Shown here piece after piece: positions 7,863 through 15,921 of a stretch of DNA of 64,000 nt (the stretch's first letter is position 1; the number at the start of each line of letters is the position of its first letter). Below the pieces are notes generated by a model. That model searched no databases. It was not told where the DNA came from and saw only the letters and a list, made by a program, of their open reading frames with translations. Source of the stretch: Collinsella aerofaciens (GTDB lineage Bacteria > Actinomycetota > Coriobacteriia > Coriobacteriales > Coriobacteriaceae); contig NZ_JAQLFJ010000011.1 in assembly GCF_028206795.1 (NCBI RefSeq), positions 1 through 64,000 on the forward strand, read 5' to 3'. The translations under genes and the position numbers were made by a program.

Positions 7863-10800
7863 ATGGACAACACGATCATTCGCGACCTCTTTGCAAAAGA
7901 CATCAACCGCTCCATCAACGGCGTGGTCAAGGTCCAGGATTCAAAAGATGGGTCCATCCGCCAAGAGCTTGACGAGTACGTGGTGACGCGCGAGTTGCAG
8001 AGGCACTTTGCCACGTTCTTCAAGGCCTACGGCGATGCCATCAATGTGCGCACCGACAAGATCGGCGTGTGGATCAGCGGTTTCTTCGGTTCCGGTAAAT
8101 CGCACTTCCTCAAGATGCTGAGCTACCTGCTAGAGAATCGCCAGATCGGCGGTAAGAGCGCCATCCGCTACTTTGACGGCAAGATCGTCGACCCCATGGT
8201 CGCGGCGGCCATGGAGCGCGCCTGTTCGGTGCCCACGCAGGCCATCCTCTTTAACATCGATAGTAAGGCGGGCCAGTGGAAGCAGGGCGATACGGCTCCC
8301 ACGGCGCTGCTTCGCGGCTTTGAGCGCATGTTCTACGAGGCGCGCGGCTTCTACGGCGAGGACCTCAAGCTTGCAAAGCTCGAGGACTACATCGATTCCC
8401 TGGGCAAGACCCAGGAGTTCCGCGAGGCCTTTGAGCGCGTCAACGGCGAGTCCTGGCTCCAGACCCGCGACACCTACAGCTACTTTGAGGACGACGTGGT
8501 CGAGGTGCTGCAGAGCGTGCTCGGCATGAGCGAAAAGGCCGCATGGAACTGGCTCGAGGGTTCTGAGGACGAGGTTTTGGCCCCCGATGTTTTTGCCAAA
8601 AAGGTCAAGGACTACGTAGACGCTCGGGCAGCGGCCCACGGCGGCAACTTCCGTTTGCTCTTTATGGTCGATGAGGTGGGTCAGTTTATTACAAACGACA
8701 AGGACCCAAGCCTTATGCTGAGCCTTCAGACCATCGTCGAGGAGCTGGGTGCCGCCTGCGGTGGCCGCGTGTGGGTGATGGTCACGAGCCAGGAGGCCAT
8801 CGACAACCTGAGCCTGCCCGTGGGCAACGACTTTTCAAAGATCCAGGGCCGCTTCAATACCCGCCTTTCGCTCTCCAGCTCCAGCGTGGACGAGGTCATC
8901 CAGCGCCGCGTGCTCGAGAAGACCGCGCCGGTGGCCGATATGCTTGCACAGGTCTACGAGCAAGACGCCGCCGTGCTCAAAAACAACTTTACCTTTGAGG
9001 GTGGCTCGCGCTCCGACCTTGCCGGCTACGCCAACTCCAAGGATTTTGTGGCTAGCTACCCGTTTGTGGGCTACCAGTTTAAGCTCCTGCCCGACGTCAT
9101 GACCGAGGTGCGCAAGCACGGTGTCAAGGCCAAGCACATGTCAACGGGCGAGCGCTCCATGCTGAGCGCGTTCCAGGAGAGCGCTCAGGCCATCCAGCAT
9201 GACCGGGCCGGTGCGCTCGTGCCGTTCTGGCGCTTCTTCGATACCATCTCCAAGGACCTGGAGCACGGCATCAACCAGGTGGTCGACCGCGCGGTCCGCG
9301 CGGCCGAGGACGCAAAGGGCCTTGAGCCCTACGACGTTCAGGTGCTCAAGCTCCTGTACTTGATCCGCTACATCGGCTACGTTAAGGCCACGGTCGAGAA
9401 CATCTCCATCTTCATGATCGACGGCCTCGACGTGGACATGCGCGCCCTCAAGGACCGCGTCAAGGAGTCCCTTGCCCGCCTGGAGCGCGAGAACTACGTG
9501 GCACGCCAGGGCGATACTTATAGCTTCCTCACCGACGAGGAGCAGGAGATAGCGCAGGAGATCGCACGCACCCCGATCGATAACGTGCAGGTGATCGAGT
9601 CTATCAAAAAGCGCCTGTTCGACAGCATCTATACCGCGCGCAAACTCAACCGTGGGGCCAATGACTTTCCGTTTGACCGCTATGTGGACGGCTCAATCCA
9701 CGGTACCAGCATGGGCGGCATGGAGCTTTGCGTGGCGACTATGGCGAGCGACCTGGGCCGTGCGGACGATACCGAGCTGGCCTTGGCTTCTTCGGGCAAA
9801 GCCATCGTGGTCTTGAGCGACGAGGCGGATTATTGGGAGACGCTCGTCAACGCCGCCAAGATCCGCAAGTACGCCAAGACGCGAAATCTCCAGGAGCTTC
9901 AGCCGAGTACGCGCCAGATCGTCGAGTCCAAGATGCGCGAGGCGGCTTATAACGAGAAGGAGGCCGATACCCTTTTGAGCGAGGCCGTGCTCCATGCACG
10001 TTGCGCGGTCAACGACCGCATGGTTGAGGTCCGCGCGGCCAAACCCGCCCAGGTCTTTGAGCAGGTGCTGGCGCAGCTGTGCGATGTGGTCTTTGAAAAG
10101 GCCGACTATATCGGCTCGCCGGTCATGAGCGATTCCGATATCCGCTCCACTCTGGCGGGCAACGTTCAAGCGGGGCTCGCTGGCATGGACGCGGGTAACA
10201 CGCGTGCGCTCAAGGAGGTCGAGGACTACCTCAAAGTTCAGCACCAGCGCCACCTGGATACCGCTATGGGCGATATCCAGCGCCAGTACCAGCAAAGGCC
10301 CTTTGGCTGGCGCGAGGTCGACATCGCAAATGTGGTGGCGCAGCTTGTGGTAGAGCAGCGCGCGCAGGTGCTGTTTGGCGGTCAGACGGTTCAAGCTAAC
10401 GACAGCCGCATGGTGGCACTCCTTCGCAAGGATGCCGATAAGGCTCAGGTGCGCTTGCGCATGCGCATGAGCGACCGGTTGCTGCGCGCCACGGGCGAAC
10501 TCATGTGTGACCTGTTTGATCTCAAGACCGTGCCCTCCAACGAGGATAGGCTCGTGGTCGAGCTCAAGGAGCGCCTTGAGGACTTGCGCGAGTCGTGCCT
10601 CGCCATAGCACGCGACTACTATACGGGTATCAAACCGCTCTATCCGTATCCTGGCGAGAGCGAGTGTGAGAAGATGCGCTCGGAGGTGGCCGACGTCCTT
10701 AAGGACCAGAACGAGTCCGAGGCGTTCTTGACCACGTTCACCAAGCATGAGGAGCGCTTGCTCGATGCCAAGGAAGACTTTGACAAGGTGGTTGAATTCT

Positions 10801-11525
10801 TAGAGTCCAACCAACGAACAGCGTTTGACCACGCTAGGGATTTCTTGAGCCGCACCGAGGGTATCGAGTATGCCTCCGATGACATTCCCAGCGCGGTGGA
10901 GAACGTGGCAAAGGTGCGCGAGATCCTCAAAGATCCCAAGCCCTATGGCCGCATTAAAGACCTGCAGCCGCTTATGGATCCCGTTGAGGACGACATAAAA
11001 AAGCTGCTGGGCATCCGCCGCAATGAGTTTTTGTGCCGCATCGAGAGCGATCTGCAAGACCTGCAGGCACAGGCTGAGAGTCAAAAGGGCTTTGTCAATC
11101 AAGCCAAGGATGCCATAGCAGAAGCCGCCGCCAAATACGAGTCGTTCAAAAACCGTGCCCACAGTGCTCAAAGCCTCAACGAGCTGAGTGTTGCCGCGAC
11201 TAACTGGGGCAACTGGATCGTTGCTGCAACCAACAAGATATACGACGCCGTGGATGCGGCCCGCATGCGCATGGACAACGAGCGCCGCACCACTGAGGTC
11301 ACGAGTACGGGTGAGGTGGTCAAGAAGGTCTCCAACAAGGGCGCCGCATCGTCTGCTCCCGTGCCCGCGCCCAAGCCCCAGCGCAAGATCAAGACCGTGC
11401 GCCGCGCCGATCTGGCCAAGCCGAGTCGTCTCTTGTCCGCAGAGGACGTGGAGCGCTATGTGGATGACTTGCGCTCCCGCCTTATGCAGGCACTCGCTGC
11501 AAACGACGAGATCCGTATCAACTAA
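7863..11525 (+). CDS. brxC: BREX ATPase BrxC
   Basis: Large P-loop ATPase of the BREX complex, 1220 residues, the usual size. The N-terminus has the characteristic DLFAKDINRSINGVVKVQD stretch. Walker A is GFFGSGKS (residues 73-80) and the Walker B-like LLFMVDEVGQF is near residue 270. The long remainder is mostly helical with coiled-coil character and ends in a Pro/Ala/Lys-rich linker and a short conserved tail (LLSAEDVERYVDDLR). AAAGGAG lies seven bases before ATG 7863. BrxC is required for methylation and exclusion in studied type 1 systems and is thought to form oligomeric assemblies with BrxB, PglZ and PglX. No frame damage is seen. Confidence 0.95.
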   Translation: MDNTIIRDLFAKDINRSINGVVKVQDSKDGSIRQELDEYVVTRELQRHFATFFKAYGDAINVRTDKIGVWISGFFGSGKSHFLKMLSYLLENRQIGGKSAIRYFDGKIVDPMVAAAMERACSVPTQAILFNIDSKAGQWKQGDTAPTALLRGFERMFYEARGFYGEDLKLAKLEDYIDSLGKTQEFREAFERVNGESWLQTRDTYSYFEDDVVEVLQSVLGMSEKAAWNWLEGSEDEVLAPDVFAKKVKDYVDARAAAHGGNFRLLFMVDEVGQFITNDKDPSLMLSLQTIVEELGAACGGRVWVMVTSQEAIDNLSLPVGNDFSKIQGRFNTRLSLSSSSVDEVIQRRVLEKTAPVADMLAQVYEQDAAVLKNNFTFEGGSRSDLAGYANSKDFVASYPFVGYQFKLLPDVMTEVRKHGVKAKHMSTGERSMLSAFQESAQAIQHDRAGALVPFWRFFDTISKDLEHGINQVVDRAVRAAEDAKGLEPYDVQVLKLLYLIRYIGYVKATVENISIFMIDGLDVDMRALKDRVKESLARLERENYVARQGDTYSFLTDEEQEIAQEIARTPIDNVQVIESIKKRLFDSIYTARKLNRGANDFPFDRYVDGSIHGTSMGGMELCVATMASDLGRADDTELALASSGKAIVVLSDEADYWETLVNAAKIRKYAKTRNLQELQPSTRQIVESKMREAAYNEKEADTLLSEAVLHARCAVNDRMVEVRAAKPAQVFEQVLAQLCDVVFEKADYIGSPVMSDSDIRSTLAGNVQAGLAGMDAGNTRALKEVEDYLKVQHQRHLDTAMGDIQRQYQQRPFGWREVDIANVVAQLVVEQRAQVLFGGQTVQANDSRMVALLRKDADKAQVRLRMRMSDRLLRATGELMCDLFDLKTVPSNEDRLVVELKERLEDLRESCLAIARDYYTGIKPLYPYPGESECEKMRSEVADVLKDQNESEAFLTTFTKHEERLLDAKEDFDKVVEFLESNQRTAFDHARDFLSRTEGIEYASDDIPSAVENVAKVREILKDPKPYGRIKDLQPLMDPVEDDIKKLLGIRRNEFLCRIESDLQDLQAQAESQKGFVNQAKDAIAEAAAKYESFKNRAHSAQSLNELSVAATNWGNWIVAATNKIYDAVDAARMRMDNERRTTEVTSTGEVVKKVSNKGAASSAPVPAPKPQRKIKTVRRADLAKPSRLLSAEDVERYVDDLRSRLMQALAANDEIRIN

Positions 11526-11591
11526 CCCGCGGGGCAACCGGCGCCAAAACGTGCGCCGGTTGCTTATGGCGTTTAGAAAGGCTCATCAACC

Positions 11592-14087
11592 ATGAACGAT
11601 TCTGCTCTTAAGAGCTTCTGCACCTGGGCCCGCACGGAGCTCATCAAAGGCGTTGAGGCGCAGATGGTGCGCTACGGCATCACCGAACCTGCACCTGCGC
11701 CCGCTGGGTCCGAGACCGTCAACAGCCTGCCCCTAAGCCCGGCTGAGGTTGAGCAACGCGATGAACTGCTGCGCATGCAGGCAGAGGTGGGTCACGAGGC
11801 GCTCTGCGACCGAGCGGCCTACACCTGGTTCAACCGCATCGTGGCCATTCGCTTTATGGATGCACGCGGATGGCTCCCCAGCCGCATGCGTATGCTGAGC
11901 CGTGCGGACGGCAGCCATGGTAGCGAGGCCGTGGAGAATGCTCTGGACGTGGAGATAACGACGGCCGATACCGATCGCATAGCCGAGCTCAAAATGGCGG
12001 GCTTGGATGAACCGTTGTGGCGCTACCTGTTTGTTGCTCAGTGCGAGGAGCTTGCCGATTGCCTGCCGGGCGTCTTTGAACGCGTGGGCGGAGCCATGGA
12101 GCTGCTGTTGCCCCAGGGCCTCATGATGGCTGACAGTGTGGTGGGCAAACTCAATGCCGTCCTAGCTGACGAGGACTGGCGCGAGGGCGTGACCGTTCTG
12201 GGCTGGATGTATCAGTATTACAACGCTGACGTTAAAGACGAGTTCTTCAAGTCCAAGCGCAAGGCAGCGGCGGCGGATATCGCACCTGCCACGCAGCTCT
12301 TCACCCCCGAGTGGATCGTGCGCTATATGGTCCAGAACTCGCTCGGCCGTCTGTGGATGCTCAACAATCCGGGGAGTTCGCTGCGCGAGCGCATGGAGTA
12401 CTACATCGAGCCCGACGAGGAGCACGAGGACTTCATCTACATCTCGAGCCCCGAGGAGATCACGCTCTGCGACCCGGCGTGCGGCTCGGGCCATATCTTG
12501 GTCTATGCGTTTGAGCTGCTTTTTGCCATGTACGAGGAGCGCGGCTATCGTGAGCGCGAGATTCCCGAGCTCATTCTTACTAAAAACCTTGCAGGCATGG
12601 AAATCGATTCCCGCGCGGCACAGATCGCGGAGCTGGCGCTTGCCATGTGCGCCCGCGAGCACGACCGTCGCTTCTTTAGGCGTGGCGTTCGCGCCGACGT
12701 TACCGTGCTCTCGAGCATCCCGCTAGGGGAGGACGAGCTGCCGGGTAACAAGAAGCTCGCCGAGGAGCTGAGTCATTTGGGCGAGATCGGTTCGCTGCTC
12801 AATCCTTCAGAGGACGAGATCGACGAGCTCAAGGCTGCCGCCGCGAGTTGTTCCGATGACCTTTTTGCCGCTACGGCCAAAACTAAGCTCGAAAGCGCTG
12901 CCGCCATCTGCGAGAAGCTGTCCCATCGTTTTACCTGCACCGTTGCGAATCCTCCGTATATGGGCAGCAGCAGCTTTAATCCATTCATGAGCAAGTGGAT
13001 CAAGAAGAACTACCCCGACGTGAAGAGCGACCTCTGCACGTGCTTTATCGAGCGCGGTTTTAACCTTGTCGAGGATAAGGGCTACGCCGCAATGGTTACC
13101 ATGCAGAGTTGGATGTTCCTGGGCAGCTTTGAGAAGATGCGCGCCAAGGTTATCGACAACAAGACAATCGTTTCCATGGCCCATCTGGGACCTCGCGCGT
13201 TTGATGCTATCGGCGGCGAGGTCGTCAACGTTACAGCTGACGTGATCTACAACCAGCATTCGGACGCCGAGGGCGCCTATGTGCGCCTTGTTGATATCAA
13301 CGGCTCTGAGGCCAAGAGGCTCAAACTGGTCGAGGCCATCCAAAACCCCGATTGCGGCTGGTTCTACCGCCGCGACGCCGGCACCTTCAAGCAGATTCCC
13401 GGCATCCCCATCGCCTACTGGGCAAGCGACGGACTACTCTCTGCGATGGCTGATGGCGTTAAACTATCTTCGTTCGGAAGAACGTCTAAAGGAATTATCA
13501 CTGGTAAAAATGATAAGTTCATTAGGCTTTGGTGGGAGTGCGCCGTTGGGACTATCGGTTTTTCGTCATCATCTGTATCCGATTTATTTAGTGGCAGAAA
13601 ATGGCACCCCTGCACAAAGGGAGGCTCTTATCGTAAATGGTTCGGTAATCTTGACTCTGTAATTGATTGGTCAAATAACGGTCACAGTGTGTTTGAGTCG
13701 GCCTCGCGTGAAGGAAACCATGCGCAAGATTATTCGGATGAACTGAAATTCAAGCCCGCCATTTCATGGTCGGCGATTACTTCGTCCATCCCTTCGTTTA
13801 GGTATGCGTCCAATTGTCTTTCAGAGCATGCCGGCATGTGCCTTTTTGTTCCTGAGGATAAAATCGGTTATATGTTGTCGCTGCTTAACTCCAGCGTTTC
13901 TAAAGAGTATTTTTCGTTAATCGCTCCAACTCTGAACGTTAACGCTGGTGATGTGGATAAATTTCCCGTCCTACTGAGTTGCTTCAATCTCGTAGACGGG
14001 TTATTTAAGGAAAGCAGAGGATTATCAAAAACCGACTGGGACTCGTTTGAAACCTCCTGGGATTTCAAGCGTCATCCTCTCGTTTAG
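11592..14087 (+). CDS. pglX: BREX adenine methyltransferase PglX, N-terminal part
   Basis: The 831-residue N-terminal part of the type 1 BREX N6-adenine methyltransferase, which marks host DNA as self. The SAM-binding motif DPACGSG starts at D294 and the catalytic NPPY motif is at 453-456. From about residue 617 the protein enters the target-recognition region (FGRTSKGIITGKNDKFIRLWWE); from about base 13440 the DNA becomes visibly AT-rich. It ends in WDSFETSWDFKRHPLV, which in intact PglX proteins (about 1150-1250 residues) is followed directly by the C-terminal domain. Here a stop follows, and that domain is encoded separately at 14930-15898 beyond an inserted gene. The stop TAG overlaps an AGGAG that serves the next gene. 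Whether the two parts rebuild an active enzyme is unknown. Confidence 0.93.
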   Translation: MNDSALKSFCTWARTELIKGVEAQMVRYGITEPAPAPAGSETVNSLPLSPAEVEQRDELLRMQAEVGHEALCDRAAYTWFNRIVAIRFMDARGWLPSRMRMLSRADGSHGSEAVENALDVEITTADTDRIAELKMAGLDEPLWRYLFVAQCEELADCLPGVFERVGGAMELLLPQGLMMADSVVGKLNAVLADEDWREGVTVLGWMYQYYNADVKDEFFKSKRKAAAADIAPATQLFTPEWIVRYMVQNSLGRLWMLNNPGSSLRERMEYYIEPDEEHEDFIYISSPEEITLCDPACGSGHILVYAFELLFAMYEERGYREREIPELILTKNLAGMEIDSRAAQIAELALAMCAREHDRRFFRRGVRADVTVLSSIPLGEDELPGNKKLAEELSHLGEIGSLLNPSEDEIDELKAAAASCSDDLFAATAKTKLESAAAICEKLSHRFTCTVANPPYMGSSSFNPFMSKWIKKNYPDVKSDLCTCFIERGFNLVEDKGYAAMVTMQSWMFLGSFEKMRAKVIDNKTIVSMAHLGPRAFDAIGGEVVNVTADVIYNQHSDAEGAYVRLVDINGSEAKRLKLVEAIQNPDCGWFYRRDAGTFKQIPGIPIAYWASDGLLSAMADGVKLSSFGRTSKGIITGKNDKFIRLWWECAVGTIGFSSSSVSDLFSGRKWHPCTKGGSYRKWFGNLDSVIDWSNNGHSVFESASREGNHAQDYSDELKFKPAISWSAITSSIPSFRYASNCLSEHAGMCLFVPEDKIGYMLSLLNSSVSKEYFSLIAPTLNVNAGDVDKFPVLLSCFNLVDGLFKESRGLSKTDWDSFETSWDFKRHPLV

Positions 14088-14095
14088 GAGTCCAC

Positions 14096-14788
14096 ATGTC
14101 GCAGAAGAAAAAGGCTAACAATAATAAATGCGCACATCCACCTCTTAAGAATGATGTGTCGTGGATAAAACAGGTTCATGAATCGTATAAGGACGATGTC
14201 TCTAAGAAAAAACTACGCATATATTTGCAAAGATTTGTATCCGAATCAGAAGCTATTGATGCTACGAGGCAGACCAATGGGTTTATTACTGATTTGAATA
14301 TTTATACTACTGTTCAGGCAAATGCGTTTCTTGAACAGATGTGTTTCGACAGTGCCGTTAAAACAAGATGGGCATATACCCCTAATGACCTTGCAAAAGC
14401 GGCCCACGAAGCAGGTAGCGATTCATCTGATTTTATTAAACGAGATTACGAGTTTGCCCTCATTTGCTTATCAACAGCGGCTTGTCTTAACAAAAGGATT
14501 GCTGGGCTTTCAGAATTCAAGCCGGGTGCGAAGACCAAAACAGGCAGGAGAAAACAGAATAAAAGTTCATTTAGAAGACTTGACGCCGTTTTTAGACATC
14601 TGAGGAATGCTCTCGCTCATGGTCAATATTTGCGAGTTGTTAAGCCCGATGGATCAGTGTGGTGGGCTTTGCAGGACGCAAACGGTAAAGGAAACGTCAC
14701 GGCAAGAATGCTACTGAAAGAGGATACGCTTGATGCATGGGTGAATCTGCTCTCGCTAAGAGACAAGAGATATAGAGATAAAAGCTAG
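14096..14788 (+). CDS. HEPN-domain protein inserted within pglX
   Basis: A 230-residue basic protein of a family I cannot name, lying between the two halves of pglX. Its key feature is RHLRNALAHGQY (residues 167-178), which contains R170-N171-x3-H175, the R-x4-H motif with a polar residue after the Arg that defines HEPN domains. Many HEPN proteins are RNases in toxin-antitoxin, abortive-infection and CRISPR systems; others only bind. The N-terminus is Lys/Asn-rich. The AGGAG overlapping the pglX stop gives it a good ribosome binding site eight bases upstream, so it appears to be translated as part of the BREX operon. Its DNA is strikingly AT-rich against GC-rich flanks, a sign of transfer. 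It could be a back-up toxin, a PglX partner, or a passenger. Confidence 0.75.
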   Translation: MSQKKKANNNKCAHPPLKNDVSWIKQVHESYKDDVSKKKLRIYLQRFVSESEAIDATRQTNGFITDLNIYTTVQANAFLEQMCFDSAVKTRWAYTPNDLAKAAHEAGSDSSDFIKRDYEFALICLSTAACLNKRIAGLSEFKPGAKTKTGRRKQNKSSFRRLDAVFRHLRNALAHGQYLRVVKPDGSVWWALQDANGKGNVTARMLLKEDTLDAWVNLLSLRDKRYRDKS

Positions 14789-14929
14789 TAGTTAGAATAG
14801 GTGCGAAATTGCATCGCCTTAGTTCCTCAAGCTTCCTGTACAGCGGGGAGAGCGTTTTAGCGGTTTTTTTGGATACTGCAATCCATTTTTTCGCAGTGGT
14901 TTCCAACAGCAACGAAAGGATGGCCTACC

Positions 14930-15898
14930 ATGGCCACTTTACTTCAAGATAAATATGAGGCTCGCAAGGCCGAGGTCAATGCTCGCTTTGAGCAGCTTCG
15001 CGCTAACGAGGAAGAGCTCAACCGAATCTTTGCCAAGATCTACAACATGGAGGGCGAGGTACCCATCGAGGTCGAGGACAAGTACGTTTCGGTGGCGCGC
15101 ATCTTCGATACCGCAGATGAGATTCCCGAGAGCTATAAGGGCAACAAATACGTGCGTACCAAGCGCGACGAGGTCACCTCGCTCATAAGCTATGCCGTCG
15201 GCTGCATGTTTGGCCGCTATTCGCTGGATGTGGACGGGCTGGTTCTGGCCGATCAAGGCGCCACGGTCGACGACTATTTGGCCAAGATGCCCGATCCCGA
15301 TCACGTGACCTTTATGCCCGATAGCGACAACGTGCTGCCCATTACCGATGACGAGTACTTTGACGACGACATCGTGCGTTACTTTATCGACTTTGTGCGC
15401 ACCGTGTACGGCGAGGAGACGCTCGAGCAGAACCTGGCCTTTATTGCCGAGGCGATCGGCGGCAAGGGTACCTCGCGGGAGGTAATCCGCGCCTACTTTT
15501 TGAAGGACTTCTTTAAGGACCACTGCCAGACCTATAAGAAGCGTCCCATCTACTGGCTGTTCGACAGTGGAAAAAAGAACGGCTTCAAGTGCCTTGTTTA
15601 CATGCATCGCTATCAGCCCGACCTGTTGGCTCGCATCCGCACCGACTATGTGCATGAGCAGCAGGAGCGCTATCGCTCGCAGATCGGCTATGCCAACGAT
15701 GCCCTTGCCAGTGCCGAGCGCGGCGAGCGCGTGCGCTTGGATAAGCGCGTCAAAAAGCTCAACGACCAGCTCAAAGAGACCATTGGCTACGAGGAGAAGC
15801 TGCATCACTTGGCAGACCAGATGATTAAGATCGACCTGGATGACGGCGTCAAGGTCAACTACGCCAAGTTTCAGGATGTGCTGGCAAAGATCAAGTAA
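14930..15898 (+). CDS. pglX: BREX methyltransferase PglX, C-terminal part
   Basis: A 322-residue protein corresponding to the C-terminal domain of type 1 PglX and carrying no methyltransferase motifs. Landmarks are RANEEELNRIFAKIYNMEGE (from about residue 24), SLISYAVGCMFGRYSLD, RPIYWLFDSGKKNGFKCLVY, and MHRYQPDLLARIRTDYVHEQ, a block seen near the end of full-length PglX. The rest is coiled coil (KLNDQLKETIGYEEKLHHLADQ). It has its own start codon and ribosome binding site (GAAAGGATGGCCTACC before ATG 14930), so it is set up for independent translation. Base composition returns to the GC-rich norm here. Together with the N-terminal part it would give 1153 residues, close to a normal PglX. It is therefore either half of a two-subunit enzyme or a relic. 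Confidence 0.88.
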   Translation: MATLLQDKYEARKAEVNARFEQLRANEEELNRIFAKIYNMEGEVPIEVEDKYVSVARIFDTADEIPESYKGNKYVRTKRDEVTSLISYAVGCMFGRYSLDVDGLVLADQGATVDDYLAKMPDPDHVTFMPDSDNVLPITDDEYFDDDIVRYFIDFVRTVYGEETLEQNLAFIAEAIGGKGTSREVIRAYFLKDFFKDHCQTYKKRPIYWLFDSGKKNGFKCLVYMHRYQPDLLARIRTDYVHEQQERYRSQIGYANDALASAERGERVRLDKRVKKLNDQLKETIGYEEKLHHLADQMIKIDLDDGVKVNYAKFQDVLAKIK

Positions 15899-15921
15899 CT
15901 GCAGATACGGTAAGGATATTC

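Noticed and set aside
14930..15898. Reading this as an independent accessory BREX gene
   Set aside because: Its blocks match the C-terminal domain of PglX in order, and the preceding pglX part lacks exactly this region.
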